A DNA stretch of 64,000 bases from an uncultured Ruminococcus sp. (GCA_946413815.1 CAMKMD010000010.1:1-64000); one strand, 5' to 3'. Positions 34,492 through 43,824 are shown, counted from the first letter of the stretch. The notes: generated by a model not told the origin, from the sequence alone. Translations and numbers: made by a program.

Positions 34492-34520
34492 TTGACAAAG
34501 CCTGAGAAAAGTGATAGAAT
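34492..34520 (+). promoter_or_regulatory. Promoter of the unknown 34566 gene
   Basis: TTGACA (34492-34497), 17 bases, TAGAAT (34515-34520). Confidence 0.7.
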
Positions 34521-34565
34521 GGATTTATAGAATGCAGCTCAGTGCATGATATGGAGGGTAATATA

Positions 34566-35117
34566 ATGGGATTCAAAAATACGATAAAAAAGGCCGTTGA
34601 TACAGCCCGTGATCTTCTCGATGACGGCAAGCTGAACGGCTCCATATACAACAAGCCTGAAGAGGATGCCGCAGAGGATAATTCCGACGTCCCTGATCCC
34701 GAAGAAGAGGAATCCACCACAACGGTCCGGGGCGCAGAGGTCCTCGAGGACGGCAGCTTCCGCTTCACCTTCGGCAGCGGACAGCCTGTGAGATACCGCG
34801 AGCCCGAATTCGGCCTTGAGATAGGCGTGAACTTCAACGGCACAGCAGTAGCAAGAGCAAAGGACTCTGCCTCTGTTCCCGTGGATGACGCCAAGGCCAT
34901 CATACTTGACGGAATATCAAGGATAATATGCAGCGAACCGGTAAAAGTGGCCGATCTGCCGGCAATGTGCCGCAGCATACAGTCTGAGATATCACGCTGC
35001 TTCAGCGGCAGCATGATAGAGCTCACCCAGCTCAGGCTCAGCAGCATCTGCCCCGACAGCGATTCCTGCGAGCTCCTTGAGCAGAAGCGCCGTGAACTGG
35101 GCATCGCAGGCGTTTGA
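34566..35117 (+). CDS. Unknown acidic cytoplasmic protein
   Basis: I do not recognise this 183-residue protein. It begins with a short basic amphipathic helix (MGFKNTIKKAVDTARDLLDD), has an acidic low-complexity stretch (about 37-60) and then a globular part of about 120 residues with mixed strands (FRFTFGSGQPVRY, FGLEIGVNFNG) and two helices near the end. There is no signal peptide or membrane helix. A promoter with TTGACA and a terminator at 35244 make it a single-gene unit. The start at 34566 is set by GGAGGG eight bases upstream; an ATG at 34542 would put that site inside the gene. Confidence 0.7.
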   Translation: MGFKNTIKKAVDTARDLLDDGKLNGSIYNKPEEDAAEDNSDVPDPEEEESTTTVRGAEVLEDGSFRFTFGSGQPVRYREPEFGLEIGVNFNGTAVARAKDSASVPVDDAKAIILDGISRIICSEPVKVADLPAMCRSIQSEISRCFSGSMIELTQLRLSSICPDSDSCELLEQKRRELGIAGV

Positions 35118-35122
35118 TACTA

Positions 35123-35212
35123 TTGATGCACCAACTATCTCTTGAAGCTATCTGCTTGTCTTTTTGCCGTGATACTGCGCATCTATTCTTCAAGATTTAA
35201 TTGGCACATCAA
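35123..35212. repeat. Imperfect 25-bp inverted repeat
   Basis: Arm 35123-35147 begins ttgatg and ends cttgaag; its partner 35188-35212 is the reverse complement with 20 of 25 positions matching. The 40-base centre has no gene. It could be a small hairpin element in the 3' region of the preceding gene. Confidence 0.5.
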
Positions 35213-35243
35213 TATTATAATTAATTTATCATACTTTGTCAAG

Positions 35244-35279
35244 AACAGGCGCTGCCGCATCCGGAGGCGCCTGTTTTTC
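35244..35279 (+). terminator. Terminator before the polysaccharide operon
   Basis: Stem aacaggcgc/gcgcctgtt with tail tttt. Confidence 0.8.
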
Positions 35280-35328
35280 GTATACACTCACAATCATTCC
35301 ATATATTGCGCTCTTCAGGCTCTCCGGC

Positions 35329-35357
35329 TTGACTTTCGGGCTGTATTACTGTATAAT
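35329..35357 (+). promoter_or_regulatory. Promoter of the polysaccharide operon
   Basis: TTGACT (35329-35334), 17 bases, TATAAT (35352-35357). Confidence 0.75.
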
Positions 35358-35404
35358 AGAAAGAGCGCATATCTGCAAATCAACAATCTGGAAGGAACAT
35401 TTTT

Positions 35405-36187
35405 ATGAAAGTCGTATTGTTAGCAGGCGGCCTCGGAACACGTATCTCCGAGGAATCACAGTTCAAGCCCAAGCCGATGATAGAAATAGGCGGACAGCCC
35501 ATACTCTGGCACATAATGAAGGAATACTCCTGGTTCGGATTCAACGAGTTCATCATCTGCGCCGGCTACAAGCAGCACATCATCAAGGAATGGTTCGCTG
35601 ACTACTTCCTCCGCAGCAGTGACGTGACATTTGATTTCACCGGCGGCAGGAACGATATGACCGTTCATCACAGCAATACCGAGCCCTGGAAGGTAACTGT
35701 AGTTGATACAGGCTACAGCACCATGACAGGCGGAAGGATAAAGCGCATACAGGAATACGTAGGCAATGAGACCTTCATGATGACCTACGGCGACGGTGTA
35801 TGCGATGTTGATATCAACAAGCTCCTTGAGTTCCACCGCAGCCACGGCAAGACAGCTACTCTTACCGCAGTAATGCAGGAGCAGCAGAAGGGCGTGCTCA
35901 ATATCGGCGGAGACAATGCCGTCAAGTCCTTCAGAGAGAAGAACCTCTCGGACGGTGCCCCCATAAATGCGGGATATATGGTGCTCGAGCCGGAGATATT
36001 CGACTACATCGACGGCGATGATACCGTATTCGAGAGACGTCCACTTGAGAGACTCGCAGAGGAGGGACAGCTTATGTCCTATATGCACCGCGGCTTCTGG
36101 CAGTGCATGGACAACAAGCGCGAGATGGATATGCTGGAGAAGCTCCTCGCAACGGGAGAAGCTCCCTGGAAGAGATGGTCTGACTGA
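35405..36187 (+). CDS. rfbF: Glucose-1-phosphate cytidylyltransferase
   Basis: This 260-residue enzyme makes CDP-glucose from CTP and glucose 1-phosphate, the first step toward CDP-linked 6-deoxy and 3,6-dideoxy sugars. The signature loop LLAGGLGTRISEESQFKPKP and the MIEIGGQPILWHIM segment are diagnostic, as is TYGDGVCDVDI (metal-binding aspartate) and the late MHRGFWQCMDNKREM. Length matches RfbF. It opens a five-gene unit with GT2, CDP-glucose dehydratase, a large membrane protein and a GtrA-like protein. Confidence 0.93.
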   Translation: MKVVLLAGGLGTRISEESQFKPKPMIEIGGQPILWHIMKEYSWFGFNEFIICAGYKQHIIKEWFADYFLRSSDVTFDFTGGRNDMTVHHSNTEPWKVTVVDTGYSTMTGGRIKRIQEYVGNETFMMTYGDGVCDVDINKLLEFHRSHGKTATLTAVMQEQQKGVLNIGGDNAVKSFREKNLSDGAPINAGYMVLEPEIFDYIDGDDTVFERRPLERLAEEGQLMSYMHRGFWQCMDNKREMDMLEKLLATGEAPWKRWSD

Positions 36188-36277
36188 GAAATGTCCGGCG
36201 AAGACCGCTCTGTACGAAAGTAAGAAACATAACCGTGCCATGCCGCACGGCACAATATATTTAAAAGGAAGATGCAA

Positions 36278-37228
36278 GTGAAGAAAGTTAGTGTGCTCGT
36301 ACCGACATACAACGAGCTTGAAAATGTTGAGCCCCTCAGCGCAGCCATCGTTGCAGAGTTTGAAAAACTGCCGCAGTACGATTACGAGATCGTTTTCATA
36401 GACAACGATTCAAAGGACGGCACCCGCGACAGGATACGCTCTATCTGTGCGAACAATCCGCACATCAAGGCTATATTCAACGCCAAGAACTTCGGACAGA
36501 GCAATTCACCTTACTACGGTCTCACACAGACCACAGGAGACTGCACCATACTTATGTGCGCGGATTTCCAGGACCCTGTTGAGATGATACCTGTCCTCCT
36601 GAAGGAATGGGAGAACGGCTACCGTATCGTAAGCGCCATAAAGACCACCAGCAAGGAGAACAAGCTGATACGCTTCTTCCGCACCTGCTACTACAAGGCA
36701 CTGAAGAAGCTCTCTGATGTCGAGCAGATCGAGCATTTCACCGGCTTCGGTCTCTATGACAAGTCCTTTATAGATATACTCCGCGATCTCAATGATCCCA
36801 CCCCCTTCCTCAGGGGAATCGTTGCAGAGTTCGGCTCCAAGCGCAAGGAGATACCCTATGAGCAGCAGCTCCGCAAGTCCGGAAAATCCAGCAATAATTT
36901 CTATTCCCTCTACGACCTTGCCATGCTCAGCTTCACATCCTATACCAAGATAGGCCTCAGGCTCGCTACCTTTGTCGGCCTGTTCATATCACTCGGCAGC
37001 TTCATCGTTGCACTGGTATACTTCATTATGAAACTCATATTCTGGGATACCTTCAACGCCGGTATCGCTCCCCTCATCATAGGAATATTCTTCCTCGGAG
37101 CGGTGCAGCTCATATTCCTCGGCCTTATCGGCGAGTACATACTGAGTATCAACAAGCGTATAATGAACCGCCCTCTCGTCATCGAGGAGGAGCGCATAAA
37201 CTTTGAAGAAAGCAAGGAGGAGAAGTAA
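36278..37228 (+). CDS. GtrB/DPM1-like membrane glycosyltransferase (GT2)
   Basis: This protein of about 316 residues is a GT2 transferase of the kind that moves a sugar from a nucleotide to undecaprenyl phosphate. The nucleotide-binding VLVPTYNELENV start, the FIDNDSKDGT motif, CADFQDP in place of the DXD-like loop and two C-terminal membrane helices (about 225-255 and 265-295) match GtrB/ArnC-type enzymes. GTG at 36278 is preferred as start because AAGGAA is eight bases upstream; the ATG at 36272 has only two bases of spacing. The dehydratase starts one base after its stop. The sugar could be glucose or the CDP-derived product, which sequence cannot settle. Confidence 0.85.
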   Translation: MKKVSVLVPTYNELENVEPLSAAIVAEFEKLPQYDYEIVFIDNDSKDGTRDRIRSICANNPHIKAIFNAKNFGQSNSPYYGLTQTTGDCTILMCADFQDPVEMIPVLLKEWENGYRIVSAIKTTSKENKLIRFFRTCYYKALKKLSDVEQIEHFTGFGLYDKSFIDILRDLNDPTPFLRGIVAEFGSKRKEIPYEQQLRKSGKSSNNFYSLYDLAMLSFTSYTKIGLRLATFVGLFISLGSFIVALVYFIMKLIFWDTFNAGIAPLIIGIFFLGAVQLIFLGLIGEYILSINKRIMNRPLVIEEERINFEESKEEK

Positions 37229-37229
37229 T

Positions 37230-38297
37230 ATGGATACTGCATTCTACAGCGGCAGAAAGGTCTTCATCACCGGCCACACCGGCTTCAAGGGCGCATGGAT
37301 GTGCATGGTGCTCCTGCTTGCAGGCGCAGAGGTGACGGGCTATGCCCTCCCCGCTGAGGAGAAGTCACTCTTCCGTCTCTGCGGCATCGACAAAAAGATG
37401 AAGTCCATCGAGGGTGATATCCGCGACCTCGACAGCCTTCAGAAGGCCGTCAGCGAGGCACAGCCGGAGATAGTCATCCACATGGCCGCCCAGCCCATAG
37501 TAAAGGAATCCTATGTACGCCCGGTATACACCTATGAGACCAACGTCATGGGTACTGTTAATATACTCGAGGCTGTAAGGAACTGCCCTTCAGTAAAGTC
37601 CTTCGTTAATGTGACCACAGATAAGGTCTACCGCAACCGTGAGTGGGAATGGGGCTACAGGGAGAACGAGGAGCTCTGCGGATTCGATCCCTACTCCAAC
37701 TCAAAGTCCTGCTCTGAGCTCGTTACTGACTGCTACTGCAACTCCTTCTTCGCAGACAGGGATATATCCGTATCCACCTGCCGTGCAGGTAACGTTATCG
37801 GCGGCGGCGATTTCGCAAAGTTCCGCATCATCCCCGACTGCGTGGAGGCTGCCCACAACGGCGCTGATATCATCGTCCGCAATCCGGCATCTGTACGTCC
37901 ATTCCAGCACGTACTCGAGCCCGTGACCACCTATCTCACCATCGCAGAGAGACAGTACAATGACCGCAGTCTTGCGGGATGCTACAACATCGGTCCGGAC
38001 GAGTGCGACTGTCTTACTGCCGGATCGCTTGTTGATCTGTTCTGCGAGAAATGGAACAAGGCCAACTCTGCCTCCGTATCATGGAAGAACATCAGCGACA
38101 ACGGCCCTCACGAAGCAGGCCTCCTGAAGCTTGACTGCTCGAAGGTCAAGAGCGTGTTCGGCTGGCGTCCAACATGGCATATCGACAGAGCGATCGAAAT
38201 GATCGTTGACTGGTGCGGCTGCTATTTCAGCGGCGGCGATATAAATGACTGCATGAACAGACAGATAACCACATTCCTTTCACAGCAGCAGAGGTGA
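37230..38297 (+). CDS. rfbG: CDP-glucose 4,6-dehydratase
   Basis: This 355-residue short-chain dehydrogenase converts CDP-glucose to CDP-4-keto-6-deoxyglucose. The NAD-binding motif TGHTGFKG, the HMAAQPIVKESY segment typical of RfbG, the TTDKVYRN catalytic loop and the DPYSNSKSCSE motif (Tyr and Lys of YxxxK) are present. The start is the ATG at 37230, nine bases after AGGAGG; the TTG upstream overlaps the previous gene. Together with rfbF it gives a common precursor of dideoxy and branched sugars, yet no dehydrase (rfbH), epimerase or reductase gene is in the cluster. Confidence 0.92.
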   Translation: MDTAFYSGRKVFITGHTGFKGAWMCMVLLLAGAEVTGYALPAEEKSLFRLCGIDKKMKSIEGDIRDLDSLQKAVSEAQPEIVIHMAAQPIVKESYVRPVYTYETNVMGTVNILEAVRNCPSVKSFVNVTTDKVYRNREWEWGYRENEELCGFDPYSNSKSCSELVTDCYCNSFFADRDISVSTCRAGNVIGGGDFAKFRIIPDCVEAAHNGADIIVRNPASVRPFQHVLEPVTTYLTIAERQYNDRSLAGCYNIGPDECDCLTAGSLVDLFCEKWNKANSASVSWKNISDNGPHEAGLLKLDCSKVKSVFGWRPTWHIDRAIEMIVDWCGCYFSGGDINDCMNRQITTFLSQQQR

Positions 38298-38301
38298 ACA
38301 G

Positions 38302-40095
38302 ATGACGAAAAAAAGCAAAGCTCTCAGCATACTCTTTCTCTTTATAACAATGGCCGCAGCATTCGGCGTGATATTCTGCCAGATGCGTATATGGGAAATG
38401 GATCTCTCCGTTCCCCTCGGATTCGGCGGTGACTATATACTCGATTCCATGATCGTGAAAAGCATCTGCGAATACGGCTTCAGAGGACTTTACTTCTGCT
38501 ACCGTTTAGGTGCGCCCGGCATCTCGGAGATGATAGACACCCCCTTCTTCGACGTCAACCTCACCTCACAGATATGGGTGCTGTCGAAGTTCACACAATC
38601 CCATACAAAGATACTCTACATCATCTACTTCATGACCTATCCCCTTTCGGCAGGCACCATGTACCTGCTCACGGGAAGGTTCACAAAGCGCTTACCCCTG
38701 AGGATGATAGCCGGCGTCATATACGCCGCTGCCCCCTATCACTTCTTCAGGACCATATCACACATCACTCTTTCCAACTACTTCATGGTGCCCATATCCA
38801 TATGGCTGGCGCTCCTGATAGCTGAGGAGCCCTTCAAGGGCATCGCTCCCGAGCGCTACGGCAAGTCAAAGTGGAAGATCGCTGTAATGTACCTCTCCTG
38901 CATCCTCATCGGACTGAGCAATGTGTACTACGCCTTCTTCGCACTCTTCTGCATGGGCGTGGCTCTTGTATACAAGGGTATAAGCACAAAGAAGATAAAG
39001 GGGCTCCAGCGTGAGGCCCTCAGCCTTATCACCCTGCTCTTTGCGGTGCTTGTCGGACTTATGCCCAAGCTGATCTACACCTCACAGCACGGTGAGAACA
39101 CGGTTGCCGGAGTAAGAGCATATATGTCCTGTGAGATATACGCCCTCAAGGTCATCCAGATGATACTCCCGCCCAATTTCACACGTTCCGCCTTCCTGCA
39201 CAAGTTCATCGACCACTACGCAAGCACAGCCTTCAACGTAAACGAGAACTGCTCCTCCTCACTGGGAGCGGCTGCCGTTACAGGGTTCCTGATCATATGC
39301 GTATGGGTCATCTACAGGCTCTGCGCCCCCGGAAGAACGAAGAGCAGTACAACAGTGAAGCGGGTGGATCTCTTCTCTCTTATCACTGTCGCTATGGTGC
39401 TCTACAGCTCAGGCGGCGGATTCGGCGCTATCGTCGGCTACTTCATAACCCCCGAGATACGCTGTCTCACAAGATGCTCCATCTTCATTGCCTGTCTCAG
39501 CCTCTGCGTGCTTCTTGCCGCTCTTGATACCATACTTGATATGAAGAAGGAGAAGGGCGCCGTTATCAGAAAGGGTGCTGTATGGGTATTTGCAGCCGCC
39601 GTGACCTTCATGGCTCTGCGCATTGACATCCCGCAGTCAGCCCCGCACTGGCAGGACGGCATGAAACAGCGCCACGCCGAAGCTCAGGCATTCTTTGCCG
39701 AGGTTCAGAACACCATGGGCAGCAATGACATGATATATGAGCTTCCCTATATGACCTTCCCGGAGGTTCCCCCGATAGAGAATATGCCCGACTATCAGCC
39801 GGCTGTTCCCTACCTCTATACTGACGGGCTCTGCTACAGCTACGGTGCAATGAAGGGCAGAAGCGAGCCTCTGCTCGACCTTTCCGGACTTCCCGCAGGC
39901 GAAGAGCTCCTTACACATCTCCGTGAAAGAGGCTTTGCAGGCATCTACGTAGACCCCGCAGGATATGCGGACCAGGGCGCAGAGACCATAGCTATACTGA
40001 AGGAGCAGCTGGGCACCGAGCCTATAGTATGCGCCGGAAATTCAAGATACTTCTTCGATATCAGAGGCTACTCACCCGACGGAGGAGTTGAGTGA
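38302..40095 (+). CDS. Large polytopic membrane protein, possible GT-C transferase
   Basis: This 597-residue protein has about a dozen hydrophobic helices across residues 1-450 and a soluble C-terminal part of about 140 residues. The first outside loop contains DLSVPLGFGGDYILDSMI, with acidic residues where GT-C glycosyltransferases keep their catalytic site, and the YFCYRLGAPG segment resembles YfhO-like and related lipid-linked sugar transferases. I cannot name a family with certainty. Its place between a dehydratase and a GtrA-like protein suggests it transfers a lipid-linked sugar to a cell-surface polymer outside the membrane. Five bases separate it from rfbG and its stop is just before the GtrA start. 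Confidence 0.7.
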   Translation: MTKKSKALSILFLFITMAAAFGVIFCQMRIWEMDLSVPLGFGGDYILDSMIVKSICEYGFRGLYFCYRLGAPGISEMIDTPFFDVNLTSQIWVLSKFTQSHTKILYIIYFMTYPLSAGTMYLLTGRFTKRLPLRMIAGVIYAAAPYHFFRTISHITLSNYFMVPISIWLALLIAEEPFKGIAPERYGKSKWKIAVMYLSCILIGLSNVYYAFFALFCMGVALVYKGISTKKIKGLQREALSLITLLFAVLVGLMPKLIYTSQHGENTVAGVRAYMSCEIYALKVIQMILPPNFTRSAFLHKFIDHYASTAFNVNENCSSSLGAAAVTGFLIICVWVIYRLCAPGRTKSSTTVKRVDLFSLITVAMVLYSSGGGFGAIVGYFITPEIRCLTRCSIFIACLSLCVLLAALDTILDMKKEKGAVIRKGAVWVFAAAVTFMALRIDIPQSAPHWQDGMKQRHAEAQAFFAEVQNTMGSNDMIYELPYMTFPEVPPIENMPDYQPAVPYLYTDGLCYSYGAMKGRSEPLLDLSGLPAGEELLTHLRERGFAGIYVDPAGYADQGAETIAILKEQLGTEPIVCAGNSRYFFDIRGYSPDGGVE

Positions 40096-40096
40096 T

Positions 40097-40579
40097 ATGG
40101 CGCAGGGCTTCATAGAAAGGACAGTTGACAGGACTCTCGGAAAGAAACTCCAGCCGGAGAAGCAGGAGGCGCTGGTGCAGTTCATCAAGTTCGGCATCAT
40201 CGGCGTATCGAATACAGTCATTGCATACGTGCTCAATGCGGCGACTCTGCTGGCGCTGAGGCCCTATAATGTATCCTGGGATTATATCGCCGGAAACATA
40301 ATATCCTTCGTGCTGAGCGTGCTTTGGTCCTTCTACTGGAACAACAAGTACGTATTCACCGCCGGCGAGGGTGAGCAGCGAAATGCGCTGCAGGCTCTGA
40401 TGAAGACCTACGTGTCATACGGCTTCACAGGCATCGTGCTCAATAACATACTCTCCTATCTCTGGATAGAAAAGCTCGGTATATCGAAGTACATCGCCCC
40501 GCTGCTGAATCTTGTACTCAGCGTCCCGCTGAATTTCATCATCAACAAGTTCTGGGCATTCAGAACAAAAAAGGGATAA
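40097..40579 (+). CDS. GtrA-family membrane protein (putative flippase)
   Basis: This 160-residue protein has four membrane helices and the GtrA pattern (QFIKFGIIGVSNTVIAYVL, VLSVLWSFYWNNKYVF, NFIINKFWAF). GtrA proteins are thought to flip undecaprenyl-phosphate-linked sugars. The ATG at 40097 follows GGAGGAG by nine bases and begins just after the preceding stop; a TTG at 40088 would touch the ribosome site. With the GtrB-like and membrane transferase genes it forms a three-part glycosylation set. A strong terminator follows. Confidence 0.88.
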   Translation: MAQGFIERTVDRTLGKKLQPEKQEALVQFIKFGIIGVSNTVIAYVLNAATLLALRPYNVSWDYIAGNIISFVLSVLWSFYWNNKYVFTAGEGEQRNALQALMKTYVSYGFTGIVLNNILSYLWIEKLGISKYIAPLLNLVLSVPLNFIINKFWAFRTKKG

Positions 40580-40592
40580 AAGATCAATTACA

Positions 40593-40630
40593 ACGCACAC
40601 GTTCAAAAGCCGAACGTGTGCGTTTTTTCT
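40593..40630 (+). terminator. Terminator of the polysaccharide operon
   Basis: Arms cgcacacgttc (40594-40604) and gaacgtgtgcg (40612-40622) followed by tttttt. The next 130 bases contain nothing recognised. Confidence 0.9.
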
Positions 40631-40763
40631 TTATCATATAAACTGATTCAATGGTTTAGCTTAATTAATCCTGCATATCCGGCAGAATTCACAAATCAGG
40701 TCCTCCTGTTTTATCCGATTCACTGAATATTCGGGTTCAGGAGAAAAAAAGCATATTGTATTA

Positions 40764-40792
40764 TTGACAATACATATTAAATATACTATAAT
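40764..40792 (+). promoter_or_regulatory. Consensus promoter of the GH5-GH5 gene
   Basis: TTGACA (40764-40769), 17 bases, TATAAT (40787-40792), a perfect match to consensus, in A/T-rich DNA. Confidence 0.85.
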
Positions 40793-40883
40793 TTAATCAG
40801 AGAGAAACAATCTGTTAAGCCTTAATTTAATACAAGCCGTTTCTGAACGGAACTTCCCCTCTGCCACTATGAGGAGGGTTCAC

Positions 40884-40945
40884 ACAGCAGCTCCGCATCC
40901 GGTACGGAGCTGCTGTATATACGGAGAGTCCTGCACTGCTCTCCG
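40884..40945 (+). promoter_or_regulatory. Two stable hairpins in the leader of the GH5-GH5 gene
   Basis: The first stem is 12 bp (40884-40895 with 40905-40916) around a 9-base loop. The second is 7 bp, cggagag (40922-40928) with ctctccg (40939-40945). They lie in a leader of about 170 bases, 15 bases before the GGGAGG site. There is no T-run, so they may stabilise the mRNA or regulate translation. Confidence 0.55.
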
Positions 40946-40971
40946 AGGAAAAATAACGGGAGGAAAAAATT

Positions 40972-43755
40972 ATGAATGACAAAAAGAGAGGGATGCGCTT
41001 TATCAGCCTTTCCGCAGCGGCAGCCTGCCTGCTCGGTTCGCTGAATATCGCTCCGCTGGAGATCATGGAGGTCTCAGCGGCAGACAAGAGCGCATTTACT
41101 ATCACACAGGAAATGAAGATCGGCTGGAATCTCGGCAACACCCTTGATTCCTACAGCGATACCGCAAGCGGCCTTGCTACTGAGACCAGCTGGGGCAACC
41201 CGAAGACCACAAAGGCCATGATCGATGCAGTCAAGGCAAAGGGCTTCAATACGGTACGTGTGCCTACCACCTGGTTCCAGCATCTTGACGGCGACAACAA
41301 CATCGACTCCGCCTGGATGGCAAGAGTCAGAGAGGTAGTTGACTACGCAATCGATAATGATATGTACGTCATACTTAACCTCCACCACGAGAACTGGATC
41401 GACAGAGCCGACCTGGGCACAGCATACAGCGAGATGAAGCCGAAATTCATAAAGGTATGGACACAGATCGCTACGGAATTCAAGGACTATGACCAGCATC
41501 TTATCCTCGAATCCATGAACGAGCCGAGAGCCAAGGGTACAGACCACGAATGGTGGGGACCTCAGCAGTCCGAAGTCGATACCATCAACAAGCTCAACGC
41601 CGATTTCGTAAACACAGTCAGAAGCATAGATTCCCCCTACAAGGATTCAAGGCTCCTTATGATACCCGGCTACTGTGCATCTGCCGATTCAACGATGTTC
41701 TCAAAGATCACAGTTCCGCAGGATCAGTTCGTCGCAGTATCAATACACGCCTATATCCCGTATGATTTCACTATGAATACAGCAGTAAGCGACCACAGCA
41801 CATTTACGGAGTCCTACTCCGCAAACCTTGAGCAGACATTCGAGAGCATCAGGAGCACCTTTATCGCAAAGAATATCCCCGTTGTCATCGGTGAGTTCGG
41901 CACCTCGAACTTCAACAATACCGAGGCAAGAGTAAAGTGGGCTGACAAGTATATCTCCACCACTTCAAAAATCGGTATCCCCTGTGTTCTCTGGGACAAC
42001 AACGTTATCAAGTCTGCCACATCCCCCGGTGAATGTCACGGCTATCTCAACAGAAGCAGCCTTACATGGTACTCCGAGAGCGAGCCTGTAGTAGACAAGA
42101 TGATGGAAGTCCTCGGCATCAGTTCCTCTTCATGGGGCGGAGAAAAAGAGGGCGCAAAGTATGATCACGCCGATCTCTCTACAGGAGAGATACTCTCCGA
42201 CAAGAAGACCACCATCAACGCCGCAGACGAGCCAGACGGCAACTGTGCTCTCTTTGACGGCTACTGGACTCCCGAAGAGGGCGGCGAGGTCGCTGTAAAG
42301 TATACCGGTGATGCTCCCGTGCTTGCTGTCGTTGATTCCGAATGGGACAACTGGACAGAGATAAAGCCCTACAGCGACGAGAACGGTGTTGCCTACTACT
42401 CCGCAAAGAATATCCTTGCTGCATGGAGCGGCAGCGCTGATGATATAGCCCATTACTTCGTAAGAACTAACGGCTCCACCACTATCGAGCTGGCAGTTGC
42501 GTTGGGCGGCAGCTCTTCTTCACAGCCTCCGGCTGACACCCCCTCACAGACACCGCAGTCATCAGGCGCAGGCTTCCATGTATCCGGACAGAAGATACTC
42601 GATGCCAACGGAAATGAATTCATCATGCGCGGTATCAACGTAGCTCACGCCTGGTATCAGAGCAACACACAGCAGACCCTGAAGGCAGCCGCTGCAAAGG
42701 GCTGCAATACAGTCCGCGTGGTATGCGCAGACGGCGGTCAGTGGACAAAGACCTCCGCATCAGAGCTGAAGAAGATAATCGGCTGGTGCAAGGAGAACAA
42801 GCTCGTATGCGTGCTTGAAGCACACGACGCTACAGGAAGCGATAATATCTCCGATGTAGTCGCAGCTGCAAAGTACTGGGCTGAAATGAAGGACATACTC
42901 AACGAGAACAAAGACTATGTCATACTCAATATCGCCAACGAATGGGTCGGCACCTGGGACAGCAGCACCTGGGCACAGGGCAATCAGCAGGCTATCAAGG
43001 TAGTCCGCGATGCCGGCATAAAGAACATGATAATGATAGATGCGGCAGGCTGGGGACAGTATGCCAACGCTGTCAAGGAACAGGGCAAGAATGTATTCAA
43101 TTCCGACCCTGACAAGAACACTGTATTCTCCATCCACTTCTACGGCACAGCCGGAAAGGATGCAAATACCATAAAGAACAATATCGACGGCGCACTCTCT
43201 GCCGGCGCTCCGGTGCTTGCAGGAGAATTCGGCTACAACCACAGCGACGGCGACGTAGACGAGGCTTACCTGATGAGCTACTGCGACGAGAAGGGCCTCG
43301 GCTACCTTGCATGGTCATGGAAGGGCAACGGAGGCGGTGTAGAGTACCTCGACCTTGTAAATGACTGGGACGGCAACAGCCTCACAGAATGGGGACAGAT
43401 ATTCTTCGGCGCTATGAAGGGCTCAAAGCCTGCCTCTGTATACACAGAGGGAGTTTCCTCACAGCCTGCAACAGAGCCCCCCACACAGCCCACACAGCCT
43501 CCTACACAGCCTACACAGCCCGTGACCGTTCCTACAGTTCCGACAGCTGTCAAGCTGGGCGATGCAAACTGCGATGGTATTATCAATGTCGCTGACGCCG
43601 TAGCTATCCTCCAGTTCGTTGCAAACCAGTCCAAGTACCCTCTCGGCGAGGATGGCGCAAGGAATGCTGACTGCGACGGTGTGGCAGGTATCACAGGCGG
43701 CGATGCTACAGCAGTACAGAAGTACGATGCGGGTCTCATCCGTTCCTTCAGCTAA
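40972..43755 (+). CDS. Bifunctional cellulase-mannanase: GH5_4, GH5_8, dockerin
   Basis: This 927-residue secreted enzyme has a signal peptide (about 1-36) and two GH5 catalytic domains. The first (about 40-385) is of the GH5_4 endoglucanase type, with acid/base E184 in ESMNEP and nucleophile E308 in VIGEFG. A beta-sandwich of about 120 residues (395-515) with tryptophans in FDGYWTPEEGG and DSEWDNWTEI may be a carbohydrate-binding module. The second domain (about 530-815) is of the GH5_8 mannanase type: MRGINVAHAWYQ, E657 in NIANEW, HFYGTAG and E752 in AGEFGYNHSDGDVDE. A threonine/proline linker leads to a dockerin (863-927). Start follows GGGAGG. It should act on cellulose or xyloglucan and on mannans. 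Confidence 0.92.
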   Translation: MNDKKRGMRFISLSAAAACLLGSLNIAPLEIMEVSAADKSAFTITQEMKIGWNLGNTLDSYSDTASGLATETSWGNPKTTKAMIDAVKAKGFNTVRVPTTWFQHLDGDNNIDSAWMARVREVVDYAIDNDMYVILNLHHENWIDRADLGTAYSEMKPKFIKVWTQIATEFKDYDQHLILESMNEPRAKGTDHEWWGPQQSEVDTINKLNADFVNTVRSIDSPYKDSRLLMIPGYCASADSTMFSKITVPQDQFVAVSIHAYIPYDFTMNTAVSDHSTFTESYSANLEQTFESIRSTFIAKNIPVVIGEFGTSNFNNTEARVKWADKYISTTSKIGIPCVLWDNNVIKSATSPGECHGYLNRSSLTWYSESEPVVDKMMEVLGISSSSWGGEKEGAKYDHADLSTGEILSDKKTTINAADEPDGNCALFDGYWTPEEGGEVAVKYTGDAPVLAVVDSEWDNWTEIKPYSDENGVAYYSAKNILAAWSGSADDIAHYFVRTNGSTTIELAVALGGSSSSQPPADTPSQTPQSSGAGFHVSGQKILDANGNEFIMRGINVAHAWYQSNTQQTLKAAAAKGCNTVRVVCADGGQWTKTSASELKKIIGWCKENKLVCVLEAHDATGSDNISDVVAAAKYWAEMKDILNENKDYVILNIANEWVGTWDSSTWAQGNQQAIKVVRDAGIKNMIMIDAAGWGQYANAVKEQGKNVFNSDPDKNTVFSIHFYGTAGKDANTIKNNIDGALSAGAPVLAGEFGYNHSDGDVDEAYLMSYCDEKGLGYLAWSWKGNGGGVEYLDLVNDWDGNSLTEWGQIFFGAMKGSKPASVYTEGVSSQPATEPPTQPTQPPTQPTQPVTVPTVPTAVKLGDANCDGIINVADAVAILQFVANQSKYPLGEDGARNADCDGVAGITGGDATAVQKYDAGLIRSFS

Positions 43756-43790
43756 GCTGACTTCAGGTTTCACACTTTAACTATACCCCG

Positions 43791-43824
43791 AAAAGGCCGG
43801 AGCATTTCTGCTCCGGCCTTTCCC
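43791..43824. terminator. Bidirectional terminator between the GH5 gene and mreB
   Basis: Arms aaaggccggagca and tgctccggccttt pair exactly; it serves both convergent genes. Confidence 0.85.
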
